Origin: Phytoseiulus persimilis
Lineage: Eukaryota; Arthropoda; Arachnida; Mesostigmata; Phytoseiidae
Assembly: GCA_037576195.1 (NCBI GenBank)
Contig: CM075101.1
Span: 45,074,001 to 45,138,000, forward strand
Direction of reading: 5' to 3'
Length of the DNA: 64,000 bases
Positions 11,464 through 22,562 of this stretch are shown piece after piece. The notes beneath the pieces were generated by a model. That model ran no database searches. It worked only from the letters and a program-made list of their open reading frames with translations, and was not told where the DNA came from. The position numbers were made by a program, and so were the translations under genes. The stretch's first letter is position 1, and each line of letters begins with the position of its first letter.

Positions 11464-11469
11464 TTTATT
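11464..11469 (-). promoter_or_regulatory. AATAAA polyadenylation signal of CLASRP
   Basis: TTTATT on the plus strand gives AATAAA on the minus strand, starting 8 bases beyond the CLASRP stop codon. This would make an exceptionally short 3' UTR and limit overlap with the convergent DMAC2L gene. Confidence 0.55.
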
Positions 11470-11476
11470 CACTGCG

Positions 11477-14400
11477 TCAATAACGGTAACTCCTTCTGTC
11501 GTCTCGTCTCGACCGATCCCGAGGCTCTGGTGAATACTTTCTCCGCCAGTCCCGTCGATCTCTGCGATCTGAACTGCTTCTGGAACCGACGCATACACGA
11601 GTTAGTATGGGCACTCCCAGCTCAGAATGGAGGAAACCCACCCCGCGAGAATTCCCAATGCGGCCCACAAATTTCCATGACTTCGACAGCCTCGCATCCG
11701 AGCGAGTCCCCCATAGTCGCTCCATAAGATAGAGAGAGTTATCCGACCTACCTGTCTCGCCGATCCCGGGAGCTCCTGCCGCTTCGTGATCTAGAGCGGG
11801 ACCTCCGGAGCTTCTTACGGTCTCTGCTCCGGCTTCGGCGTTTATCGGTGCGACTGCGGCTTCTGGATCGTTGGCGTCTCCTCTCGCGACTCCGACTCCG
11901 CTCTCTACTGGAGCTCCTCCGTCTCTGACTCTCGCTTTCACTGCCAGAGATGTAGCGATCCTCGGGGCGGTATTTGGCAAGGTGCTCTTTGAGAAGCTCT
12001 TCCCGATGCTGCCGTTCTTCTCGAGCTTTTTCTTCCTTCTCCATTCTGGCCAACTGATCGGTTTGATGAGTTTTCCGGAGCATTGCTTGCATCTTCCGTC
12101 GCAATCTTTCTTGAGGGGTGAGCTTCCCTAGTGGTTTGTTGTTAGAGTCGGCGGACTTCTTATCGAAGCAATGATTCATGAAATCTTTCCTGTCGGACGA
12201 CTGACTGGCTGATTCGTCCTGGGACAGCCCGTCTGAAGATGCGTCTGACTTCAGATCATGTCGGTAGTAAGATTTTCGAGGTGGAGTAGGCAGCTTTGGT
12301 CCAGGTTTCGGGGAAATCGACCTGGAGAAGGGAACAGCTCGAATCATTTGGAAACAGAGTCGTCATCTCGGGAAATTGGGATCGTCTCAGGAATCCAACA
12401 CCGACGGCGGGTGGACCTATCTCTGTCCTCGCCGAGGACGTGAACAGGATTCGGGATCAGATAATTACCGCTGCCGACTCCGAGAGCTGCTGCTGGAAGA
12501 GGTCTTTCTCTGATTGCTTCGTCTGGCTTTGCGTCGTCGTCTCTCTCTTGAAGAAACTGAGTCATCACTCGAGGACGTTGACGACCGTCTCCGTCGATTT
12601 CGACGAGGGCTTCGGCTCCTTGATTTGTGACGCCTTACCGGCGAAGATTTCACCTCATCACCGGAGTCGCCACCGAACGAGGTAATGAAACACACCTTTG
12701 GAGCAGAGAGCTTTAGTTGAACACCGCTACCTCAATCGGAGTTGACATCGCCATGATCCAGAGCCGCAGGGAGACCTCTGTGTCTGTATAGAGAATGGGT
12801 CGAGTTCGGGGGAGGAACCGACTCTGACTTCGTGAATCCGGCCACAGCAATGCTCAAAGTATTCTATTGGGCCGATACAAGGCGGTCATCATACCGAACG
12901 CTGTGAACCGCCCTATCTGCTCCCCGATCTTGTTGAGATTGTTTTCACTCCAGGCATTGAGCCTGCTCCACTTCAATCACGTTGAGCAGATCTTTGCACT
13001 TTAGAGCATTCTAAACCTGGGTGTCATCCCAGCGCTCCGGTTTCCGAACTAATGCTCCGGACTCACTTTGTCTTTGTGGGCAGGAGACGGCGATCGCGAA
13101 CTGGATTTTTCTCGAAGCAGCATGGCTTGTTGTTTGTCCTCGTTCTCGATAGGAACGGCTGCGTAAGCGGGAAGACCCATCGAGATCCCGGTATCTCCAG
13201 TTCGGATCGTATTGAGATCTCTCGCTCGAGCCTGCAAAGCCAACGAATGACCTCTCCTCTGATCAACAATAGTTCTTATAGTTCTACGGCCTCAGCCAGT
13301 CCTCGCGACGGATCGCCTGTTGCAGCAATGAAGAAGGCTGTTGAAGATTCCGGCCTTCTTTTCGTCTCCCACCTGCTCTCTAGCCCTGCGTCTATCCCTG
13401 CGATTCCTGCGGCCTGCCGCACGTTCCTCTTCGACGGCACGAGCCTCTCTGAGCGCCTCGAGGTCCGCCTTGTCCTGGACCAACTGATCAATGAACTCAG
13501 TGCCAGCCAACCCTATAGAAGACTCTGTTAGAAGTGGCTGTCAGAATCTACGATACAGCACCCACCATCAACCTGGAGAACCGCTCGCAGTACCTCCAGA
13601 AGGAACCCAGTACTACTGTGATCGGGAGCAAACGAATCATCTCGAAATTACGGAATCGTCGTTTCGAAAAGAAGAAAAGAGACGGAGAGGGAGAAACAGA
13701 ACGAGAAAGATTCGGCGGGAAGAAAGAGCGGGTAGAGCCGAGGGATCCCCACCATATGTAGTCGACAGAGTATTCATTTCTCGCGCCTGTTCTGGAGGAA
13801 TTTGATCGACGTCGAACGCGATATCGAGATCGATTTCTTCTTCGGATGCCTCTTCTTCCGCATCTTCTTCGTCTGCCTTCTGCTCATCCGCCATAGAATG
13901 AGCGATCTCACTGTCTTCGTAATGGTAGCCGATGGCCGCTTTCTTCTCAGCAAGCTTCCTTTTCTCGGCCTCAATATCCTGCTTCTTTTGTGCTGAACCT
14001 CCAAACCTGGGAGAGGGATAGAGTCAGAACCATGGTGAGCTGATCATTCAGGTTTATACGGAGGGACTAACAACATTCAGAAATTTCGGTGGACCGACCT
14101 TTCTTCGAGGTAGATCTGATGCAGGAACTTATTCTCCTTGACACCGGAGTAGTCGTTCTGTACCAGAATCCTGTATCGTTCGTAGTTGATTTTTGACTCC
14201 ATCTCGTCGACCTCTTGTGCCGTCTCCTTGTATTCCGGGATGACATCCAAATGTGCCCGAACGTCAAATCGGTCGATGATTGTATCTGAATTGCCCTGCC
14301 AAGGCATCATGGTTGAGGCTGCTTCTGCTTGCTGAGCTATAACCGGATCTATGTGGATCTTTAAAGCTCTGCCATGAAGCTGAAAAGTGAACCAAGTACT

Positions 14401-14800
14401 CGTCAACTCCGGAGCTTCGTGAGAGCAGTGAGCAAGTTCTTCTTTGGTCAACAAGCGAGGGCTCCAGATCTTCCAATCCGCCAAACCGGCGATCTTCCGC
14501 GAACATGAGGAGAGTTGAAGTTTCTCCACAGTGTGGAAGTTGTTCAACTTGGCATCCGCCTCAATCAGCTTGACTGATCGACAACAATTCAATCGCCGTA
14601 TGTTCGAATTGGTTGAACTCCGCAGGTTGAACGCCCTGGGAAGGGCCGGCACATCAGAAATCAACGAGTCTAACCTGCATGAACTGAGCTGGATCTGTTT
14701 TGATCTTATCGTAGTACTCCCGACGTCGTTCAGCCCTTTTCTTGTAGTCGATCATCATGCCGCGCAATTTCTTCTCCTGCTTCCGCGCCTCGCTCCACAT
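11477..14800 (-). CDS. CLASRP: CLK4-associating serine/arginine-rich protein
   Basis: Eight minus-strand exons join in phase: 14800-14675, 14379-14099, 14006-13753, 13512-13373, 13231-13067, 12695-12469, 12321-11752 and 11579-11477, giving 621 residues (human 674). The N-terminus MWSEARKQEKKLRGMMIDYK is diagnostic of CLASRP/SWAP2. It is followed by LHGRALKIHID, MMPWQGN, DRFDVRAHLDVIPEY, an acidic segment, FITSFGGDSGDE, RS-rich blocks and the conserved KLTPQERLRRKMQAMLRKTH, then a second RS tail. The protein is a nuclear RS-domain factor linked to alternative splicing through CLK kinases. Codons in the RS region are biased to CGN/AGN and TCN, as expected. The start lies about 740 bases from the divergent DTD1 start, so the two probably share an upstream region. 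Exon boundaries are my deductions. Confidence 0.94.
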
Positions 14801-15536
14801 GGTGCTCTTGCTTTATGACAATCACTTCGGAAAGAGCACACCGAAATCTCCAGAGCACCTTATCCTCAACACCATTTACAATCCTTCATCCAGCTCTCGG
14901 CCAGCGAACCGCTAATTTGTCGTGGGCCAGACGCTATTGCGTTTGATGCGCTCGATGCTGATGGCATCCAGCGAACTCGATACGTTCATGGGGCCCGAGG
15001 CTGTGTCTCGGATGCGCGGGGTACAAGAGCGAAAACTGAGCTTGCATCAGGGTAGTGTTACGCCGTTCTGCATTCAGAGCCAGTTCCCATAGTCCGCCGT
15101 TCCTACCGAACTTCGGGTTGTGATGTTGTTCCCACCCTTCTTGGAGAACAACCGTTCCTCCATTCGGAGAAACCGCTTTCCCGGATGTCTGCCTGTGCTA
15201 TTCGGTGGATGTCGCTGTCTGCTCTCTGGCTCCAATCACTCGGAGATCATCATGACCGAGTGCATCATGAAGGGTGGATACGAATGCCAGCAACAGTGCC
15301 CCGCTCCTTCCCCGTTAAGCCGGGGACCGAGCGAATTCATGATTTGTTCCTTGAGAACTCGAGCCTTTTTCAGTGGAGAACCCTCTCCCATCTGGAGAGC
15401 TGTCCGAACACAGACAGCGCTAATTTTGAAAAACACTCGATGTAAACAGCGCTCAGAAAAACGAAAAAGTGTTCCGAGTTAATTTTAGTTGATGTTCGCG
15501 TCCGTCCTCGGCGGTGTCCAGCAGCGAAACTGAGTC
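14801..15536. promoter_or_regulatory. Shared intergenic region between divergent CLASRP and DTD1
   Basis: This 736-base interval separates the CLASRP start codon (minus) from the DTD1 start codon (plus). It holds no convincing coding frame. It should contain both promoters and 5' UTRs, but I could not place a TATA box or initiator with confidence. Confidence 0.45.
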
Positions 15537-16425
15537 ATGCGGGCCATAATACAACGAGTCACTGCAGCAAGAGTGACCGTGAAGAGCGACCTCGTATCCT
15601 CGATAGAGAAAGGCCTTTGCGTCCTCGTCGGTAACTATCCAGTCCTCACAATTTCCTCCAATCCTGTTGAAGTGATGGGCCAGAGTCCCGAGAGAGAAGG
15701 GCTCGATCGGTGAAACAGGGTGGGATAGGATCGAACCATTGTTCTGTTCCCTCAGCGAGTCTGCGAAACTAGTCTTGTATCTGTCGCTTGTATCTGTTGC
15801 TTGTACCGGTTGGGAGACTGCCACCCTATATAGCTTACGCAGCTCCGTTCTCCTGAATACTCAGCTTCATGGAATGTTGGGAAAGCAGTCCAGAGGATCA
15901 CGGGGCTGACGCCTGGGGCCGAGAAATTTTCTCCACAACTGAAGGGGAACTGACTTGATTCGAGCTTCCTCGTAGGCATCCAGAAAGATGATACTCCAGC
16001 TGACATCGATTACATGGTTAAGAAGATTTTGAAAACAAAACTTTTCGAATCTACGAACGGGGAACGATGGAAGAAGACTGTCGTTGAAGAGCAGCTGGAG
16101 ATTCTCTGCGTGAGCCAATTCACACTCTTCGCAGTGCTGAAAGGTAGCTACAACTTCCGAGCTCGGGGAAGCCAGAGTTCTCTCTGGATGAACAGCGCAA
16201 TCATGTCAGCGTCTTCATCTCTATTGATTTCCAGGCAATAAACCGGACTTCCACGACTCTATGCCCAGAGATGCTTCAAAAGAGTTCTATTCGGATTTCC
16301 TCACCGCTCTACAGAAGAACTACTCGAGCGATCGAATCAAGGATGGCGCCTTCGGTGAATACATGCAGGTGCACATCGAGAACGACGGCCCCGTGACCAT
16401 TATGCTCGATTCCCGAGAAAGATAG
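15537..16425 (+). CDS. DTD1: D-aminoacyl-tRNA deacylase 1 (D-tyrosyl-tRNA deacylase)
   Basis: Three exons join in phase: 15537-15630, 15976-16143 and 16235-16425, giving 150 residues. The N-terminus MRAIIQRVTAARVTV is the classic DTD start. Exon 2 holds the first active-site motif SQFTL in LEILCVSQFTLFAVLK. Exon 3 holds GNKPDFHDSMP, FGEYMQVHIENDGPVTIML and the Gly-cisPro motif (GPVT) that gives DTD its chiral selectivity. The enzyme is a cytosolic homodimer that hydrolyses D-amino acids, and glycine mischarged on tRNA-Ala, from tRNA. It lacks the C-terminal extension of the vertebrate protein. An AATAAA lies about 70 bases after the stop. It is divergent from CLASRP, and a paralogue lies inverted 4-5 kb downstream. 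Confidence 0.95.
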
Positions 16426-16493
16426 TCTCCGGTCCCGCTCCGCACTGGGGCTTTACCTTATCATCGGAGCTATATTAACTTCTAATGTGAACA

Positions 16494-16499
16494 AATAAA
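16494..16499 (+). promoter_or_regulatory. AATAAA polyadenylation signal of DTD1
   Basis: A canonical hexamer follows the DTD1 stop at 16425 by about 70 bases. Confidence 0.7.
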
Positions 16500-17937
16500 A
16501 GCTGAGCGAGGGGATTCGCGCCAGAGAGTCCCGCTTCCTTGGAGTCCCTGCAAGGGACTGAATATCGGTCTGAAACCTGTGGCGCTGTGCCATGCCCAGT
16601 CTACAGAAACCTGTTTAGCCAGACCGTCGATACACCCCCGTTCTCGATCTTTGCGGCTGAAAATTTATTCTTCAGGAATCGAGAAACCGCCAGCGACTCA
16701 AAAAGAGATCTGCATTGTTGGGTGCATCTGTCGTTGCACGCCGGCATCGTCAATGTGCTGGGATACCTTACTCGACCCAACTCTGCTAAATATACAGTGC
16801 GGTCAACGGAATTCGGGAGTTTTCTTCCGCTCCTTTCTTTTGGCCATGACTCGGTGAAGAAGGTCTGATTCTGGAAATTCTTTTTCATGGTCGATAGCTG
16901 CAGGATGACGCATCTAACGAACTCTCGAGACGATTGAGATGCCGGGTCGGCCCGCCTCTTTTTCTTCGCCCGAAAATCGAGCTCGTTCAGTTGGTCGGCG
17001 CCCCGCGTCAGCCAACCCAGTTATACGGTGTGGAGGGCGGGCAAGTGTCAAAACTCGTAACCGTTCTACTCGCAAAGCACGACAAAGTGACGACAATGCG
17101 TGGCTCAGTCTGGGATACACGTGATCTCTCGTTCGAGTTACGCGATAACTTCTCGGTAACGTCCAGACGCGGCAGGTTCTCCGTCTGCTGTGGCGTGAAA
17201 GATATTCGCGACTGGTCTCTGGCTTCGAGAACTCCGGAGATGGTTGCGCCCTCTTAGTCCGTGATTGCAGTCATGGAAATGGCAGTTCTCAGTATTAACT
17301 TGGCTCTTGATGGCACGGAACAGAACAATGAGAAGGACTGATTATCCCGCGAGATTTGTCCAATTGGATTGAAAACTGAGCAGCTCTCGGATCATTGCAT
17401 GAAGAGGTCACCACGTCGACGTTCTTTCCATCGAAGCGGGGTGGAGCAGTTTTGACTTTAACCGCAATCTTCTCGGAAAGGTCGTAAGGCGGCTCCCGGT
17501 GAACGGCGTGGAGAATCTAACTCATGGCTTGCAGATTAGCTGCACATCACTGGCCACCGGGATATGATTCGGTTGGGTTCTTCGGAAAGAGGACACGTGT
17601 GGGCTTTTCGAGGAACTCCGTTGTGGCTTGATAGCCGACCGTTATGGTTATGGTTATTTATTGATCCTCCAATGAGATATCTACCGTCCGCAGAATCTCC
17701 TCCGGAACAGCAGCGGATTCTTTGAATTTTTCACACAATGAAAATTATGGGAGAATGAGCGAACCACTAAGCTCTTCCTGTCGAAGCCTTGTTTCCGAGT
17801 GGGTCGACCGCAATAGACTTCAGAAAGCAACTCCTGGAGTGCCTGATGCGATCCTGAGAAGCTTCAAACAGCCCGTTATGCGCCACTCTCTATTCGGTAG
17901 AATACCCATTACCTGAAGACTCAGCTCCTGTCTACAA
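16500..17937. other. Intergenic, no recognised gene
   Basis: Short overlapping frames occur on both strands (for example 16539-16868 and 16934-17257 on plus, 16601-16888 on minus). None has recognisable motifs or a consistent exon pattern, and nothing specific can be assigned. Confidence 0.4.
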
Positions 17938-18260
17938 CCCTTGGAGTTGGCCCAAACTTCAGATCATACCGCTACATCTTTGATTTCTGGGAAGCCTGGC
18001 TGCGCTCCGAGAACAAGGCGACCGAGGTGGTCGGAGCCAAGAAACATTTTCAGGGGCTCACTTTCTCCAAGAAGGAAACAATGAGGGTCACTATCTATTC
18101 GATATCTCGCAGGTCTCTTCCATCGGGTGATTCCTGGGAAGCCTGGCTGCGATCGATGAGCTGGATGCATAGAGATATCCGACTCCGATCATATTATCCG
18201 CCGAAGCTTACACATACATCATCTCATTTCAAAGAACGCTTCCATGTCGCACCGAACTAG
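17938..18260 (+). CDS. Unrecognised open frame with duplicated FWEAWLRS/SWEAWLRS segment
   Basis: A forward frame stays open for about 107 codons to a stop at 18260. It contains FDFWEAWLRSENKA near 17980 and GDSWEAWLRSMSW near 18120. At DNA level the stretch around TGGGAAGCCTGGCTGCG occurs twice, about 140 bases apart. There is no clear ATG near the left end, and a possible splice acceptor (cttcag) precedes ATCATACCGC at about 17960, so this could be an exon. I do not recognise a family. The duplication could equally be non-coding. Confidence 0.2.
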
Positions 18261-19288
18261 GTCAAACGGCTTTCGAGCTGGGTTGCGTCGAGCAAGTAAT
18301 TCGCCGATGTTCCCACTCTTCCGAAAGGACTTCTTCTCGCGATTCGGACTCACAATTGAAGAAGGAACTGATTCGGTTCTCGTGAGATGATCCCGATGAT
18401 TGCATTCTGGGTTGCTGCCCCGCTGCTGAAGAATCTGGCGTTCTTCTAGAAGAGAGTCGACTCTACCTCCCGATGGGATTCTCGCTACGATCGCCAGCTT
18501 GCTCTCTGATAACCACAAGTGAGAGCCGCGTCTCGGAATCGCTGAGAACCGCCACCGGCGGTCAAAACTGAAGCGGCTTGCCTCGAAGCAATTCACCAAC
18601 GCGCATCAGTTCCATCCGAAGGAACTCACATGAGTACAAAGTTATTGACAGAGTAACAAGGGCGCAAGCCTCCACATTCTTTTCATATCGCTCGACCTGC
18701 CGATAATGCGCCACCCGTCGGCTGTGGACTATCTCTCTTCAATCAGAGCTATTCCCCCGAATGTTTGCTCAGAGAGCTCGTCGATCCTCCACTTATCAAG
18801 GGAAAATCCCAGAATCGGATATTGTACAGATATATGAGCGAAAGAAGAGCTAGTAAGGAAATTCCCGACTCACGATGATCACCCTGTATAACAGCTCTCT
18901 TCGCGCGGCTTCGGTTTTGGAATCGCGGCAAATCGCGGTTTCGAGAATACGTTTCGGAACCGCTGCAATACCCAGCCGTCAACAAATTGTGAGGGAGCCG
19001 AAGAGCGACATGCTACCATATGCGTGACGATCTCTGAGCTGCTTTGACAGACTGCTACATCCTCGTCGCCTTCCCCATTCCCCTGACAGGGGACTGCACG
19101 ACCGGGATTCGACGGCGCTCCGTATGCTGCGTCCAAGGCTTGTTGAATATCTCTCGAGCACGTCTCCTTCCGGTTTGGAAGCATTATCTCGCAGTTGGTG
19201 CTTGACCCTCGGATGTGCCTCGCATGGAACGTCTCGAGGGAGACCGGTTGGGGGAATAGAATGCACACCGCTCCGGACGGGTTCCGAT
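18261..19288. other. Intergenic, no recognised gene
   Basis: Minus-strand frames at 18219-18599 and 18879-19385 are the longest. The latter reads through a transposon end and is not credible as a gene. Nothing else is identifiable. Confidence 0.4.
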
Positions 19289-20195
19289 CAGTGGCGTATC
19301 TAGTTGCCTCGTGGGGCGCGCAGTTGGGGGGCGCGCAGTCAGAGGGCGCAAAGCTGATGGGGCGCTCAGTTGAAGGGGCGCGCAATTATGGGGCGTGTAA
19401 CCGTACTTGATTTTTTTCCGTGATCCCAACCGCAAAATGAACTTGACTCGTCTTCCGAACGGATAAACGCCTCGAATATCTGAGGAGCGTCAAATCGGAG
19501 TTGAAGTTTGACTATATTCGCGTCTGCATTGCAGATTCGATCTGTCTCGGCACCGGAATCTCGTCTCTGAGAAGTCAGGGCCACAGAGCTGAGGGGCTCG
19601 GAAAGTATTGAGTAAAATGAATGTCTTAGACTGCAATAAAAACCCGCCTCAACTCAGGCACAGGAACATTCACCAGACAGCTGAGGGCTTGTATCTCTAT
19701 TTCTCGAGGGCGGAAAGCTGAAGACAAACGGATTCGAAATTCTGTCAATCTCTTCCACTGCAGCAGAAATTCTATCGGAATCAAGAACAAAATCGCGACC
19801 CATGGAGCTGAGGAAGGCAGAATCGGAGTTTCACTTCGATCTATCGGAAAACTTTGTCATGATATAAATGACCGTGAAACGTTGGTCCGTGCCAGGGATC
19901 AGTATGGTTCAAGACAAGCTGGGCGCATGAGCATTTGTGTGCATTGAGAGCCGAAACGCGAAAAAAAAAAGTTTTTGGAGCTGTTGAATGATAGAAAGTT
20001 TCGCCGCAGTCATGGCTCATCATGCGCGATCCAGATAATCACACTATCGTGGTAACATCGAGTGAACCTGACCTTGTTTTCAACGAGAAGAATCTCTTGC
20101 GATGGTTTACAAAGTTTTCGCGCGGGCTCGTGGAGGGGGGCGGGCGAATTTCCGCCAGTTTGCCCCGGGCGCCGCTCGAGCTAGATACGCCACTT
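19289..20195. mobile_element. Non-autonomous DNA transposon with CAGTGGCGTATCTAG ends
   Basis: The left end reads CAGTGGCGTATCTAG at 19289. At the right end CTAGATACGCCACT occupies 20181-20194, the exact reverse complement of the 14 bases AGTGGCGTATCTAG. Just inside each end the sequence becomes G-rich with GGGGCGCGC or its complement. The enclosed 0.9 kb has no transposase-like frame, so this is a MITE-like or internally deleted element. The CAGTGGCGTA start is common among animal cut-and-paste elements, but the superfamily is not certain. The flanks show no clean target-site duplication (ttccgat versus tttcgac is only approximate). Confidence 0.6.
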
Positions 20196-20250
20196 GTTTC
20201 GACTGAGGGTATCAGCATGGTAAGAAGAAAATTTCCGGACGACATATCCC

Positions 20251-20256
20251 TTTATT
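20251..20256 (-). promoter_or_regulatory. AATAAA polyadenylation signal of the DTD-like gene
   Basis: The minus-strand AATAAA lies about 135 bases beyond the stop of the DTD paralogue and about 55 bases outside the right end of the neighbouring transposon-like element. Confidence 0.5.
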
Positions 20257-20390
20257 GTCACATATGACTTCAAGTTGAGTACGGGTTTCTATGGTCACGG
20301 ACAACTCACTCAGCCGGAGGGCGAAAAAACGAGACTATGCAATGGAACTGCGCGATTCCTCTGACCCAAGGAGATTTGAGTTGACTCGTC

Positions 20391-21072
20391 TCAGATCCTT
20401 TCTCCTGAGCCTGCTCTTATGGCCCGATTGGGAGATGGGCGCGAATCTATCGTTGCGGTGGTGCAGCCTTCGCTGCCGATGCGCTCCTCAATTTGCACGC
20501 CTGACCCACCATCCTTGATCTTCCAGTGTGAGTGGTTGCGTCGAAGTTCGGCTAGAAATTTCGCGTAAAACACCTCAGCATCCTGCGCAGGCATAGCATT
20601 CGGGAACGTGGTTTCGTTTCCTGGTGATTGAATTCTGTTTACCATCAGAGTACCGACCAGAAATCGACTTTTTCCGCCAATCAACACGGATAGCGATGTC
20701 TTACCTCTCGTCACCGCGAAGAAACTGGGTTGGTTCACACAGAGTACTTCCAAGTCCGCCTCCACCACGGTCTGTATATAATATCTCTTGTTCGTGGAGA
20801 ATGATTTGATTTCGAGAACCTCATATACCATGTCCTCGATGTCTTGCATGGTATCGTTTTCGTGGAAAGCTAGGGAACACCAACATCAAGTTCAGGACAA
20901 TCACGAAACTGAATCCACGATTCCAATACCTTCACAGCCAGCGCGGATAAATCTTAAAAGAGTTGAGATACTTACCTACTTGAACGCAGAGTCCTCTGCC
21001 GATGGATATGGTTTCAGTGCCGGACGTGACCGCGGCTCCCGCAGCGTTGACTCGTCTGATTATGGCACGCAT
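20391..21072 (-). CDS. Divergent DTD1 paralogue with altered active-site motifs
   Basis: Three minus-strand exons, 21072-20976, 20869-20705 and 20620-20391, join in phase to 163 residues. Both introns sit at the same codon positions and phases as in DTD1. Exon 1 starts MRAIIRRVNAAGAAVT, exon 2 has TVVEADLEVLCVNQPSFFAV, and exon 3 has FPNAMPAQDAEVFYAKFLAE and WKIKDG. Where DTD has SQFTL this protein has NQPSF. Where DTD has the Gly-cisPro motif GPVT it has GCTT, so the cis-proline is gone. The frame and splice sites are intact despite this divergence, which argues for a retained, changed protein rather than a dead copy. The second intron (84 bases) is itself open in frame, so intron retention would also yield protein. 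Catalysis by the DTD mechanism is unlikely; the actual role is unknown. Confidence 0.85.
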
Positions 21073-21718
21073 GGTTGAGATCGATGCGTTACTTGGAATC
21101 TCAGCTTAAAGGCTTGTAGTAGGAGTCGACCCGAATATGTTATTCGATAGACTGACTCCGGTTCCCCCTGAGCATCTTAAATACTGAAATGACCCTCTCC
21201 GTCTGTCGGAGAGAAGCTGCCAAAGTTTTCGAGCCTCTCGCTCGACCGAGGACAGCCGAGGAGCAATCGGACCCAACGCTCAGGAATGTGATTCCGAGCG
21301 AGCCGCCACTGTGATCACGGTTTGCCTTTGGCTCGGGGCTGAATTCACCGACTGAAACTTCACAATACATTACGCTACATTCTCGCTCACCCGGCTCTCC
21401 CAGGAACTAGTCAGTCGTCCTATTCCATAGACGGCCCGATCATAAATTCCATCCTTATGACCCTGGATCCGATTATCTTGGTCGTTCCCAGAAGCCAACC
21501 GATTAAAGACGAGCAAACTCATAATTTTGGCCCGAAAATCAGTCCAGGAACTCTCTTGGTGCCGGGATTAATGTTCCATTCGAAGAAGAAGCACGCCGCT
21601 AGCAACTGTGGTTCCCAGAAGTCTCGCGTGAAATCTAGGGCTCCGAAACCTAGATAGCGGTTCGGGGGCTCGATGGGATGGGAGATCGGGCGCGTAGACG
21701 AGCTCAGATGCGGGGAGC
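21073..21718. other. Upstream region of the DTD-like gene, no other gene seen
   Basis: This stretch should contain the promoter of the minus-strand DTD paralogue. No known-family frame or clear core promoter element is visible. Confidence 0.4.
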
Positions 21719-22398
21719 TCATATTTGAGCGGACCGTTTATCAGCCTGGCGGCTCGAAGTGGTGGCAGCAGAGATCATCAGTGGCATCTGCGCTGCTTCT
21801 TTCGACGAACTCCGTTTGAAGATCTTGAGGAGCGAAATCAGAGCCTCATCCCAAATATTTTGGGGCAGACAACCCCCACTGCTTCTCGAATCAGTAAGAC
21901 TTGGCGGCTCCCGCTTCGCTCGAAAAACTCCGTGGCCCACTCATTCGTGCGCGCCGTGCTTGGCAATCCGAGAAATAAGACATCCAGGTTATCCGACGGA
22001 ACAACCAAAAAAGCTGATCGGCCCTGTCGTGCTTTGATAGGTCGAGTCGTCCAAGAGATCGATGAGCGTAAATATACTGAACTCTCGACAGTATACCTGG
22101 GGGACAAGCATTCTGTCTGACTCCTAGAGAGGGAATGAGGCAAAGCTTCCGGGTGAGTCTTGTGGCTCAAGAGGTTGCTTCCTGTTAGCTCTGCCGACTC
22201 CCAGAACAATATCCGTTTAGCGCCAAAGTTCGACTGGACACGAAAGGAGCGGCTGACTTTGTTCGGCAGGACTACGATTTTCTCGGAGACGCGGTTTTCG
22301 GGCAGTTTTTCCCTCAAACATTGAGCGTGTGACTCCAACACTAAAACGAGTGAAGTCACTGGGAATAGACTTCCATAAATCATCGTAGTCAATTCCAC
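21719..22398 (-). CDS. Unrecognised minus-strand reading frame divergent from HEATR6
   Basis: A minus-strand frame is open from about 22398 to 21838, with a possible ATG near 22383. Its most protein-like part is SAFLVVPSDNLDVLFLGLPS followed by NEWATEFFE (about 22010-21930). A second frame from 21940 to 21719 contains LISLLKIFKRSS and MISAATTSSR. Candidate splice sites (ctctag/GAG at about 22120 and CAG/gtatac at about 22092) suggest small introns of the size used by neighbouring genes. The general shape, hydrophobic strands around a conserved Trp, faintly recalls proteasome assembly chaperone 1, but I would not name it. It lies head-to-head with HEATR6 with about 165 bases between, which supports a bidirectional promoter. 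Confidence 0.35.
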
Positions 22399-22562
22399 TT
22401 ACTCCCAAGTTTCTAGACTGTAGATGGAATTGTTCCGCACCGTAGGATGAATGGCACTAGAGACGGGGAATCCGATGTTACTCTCTGGGAATCATAATTA
22501 TATTTGATCTCCGACTATCAGAATATGCCTGAATTTCTTTCTGGATCATCTGCAGCTCCACT

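Noticed and set aside
18879..19385. 168-codon minus-strand frame
   Set aside because: It reads straight through the terminal sequence of the transposon-like element at 19289 and has no family motif.
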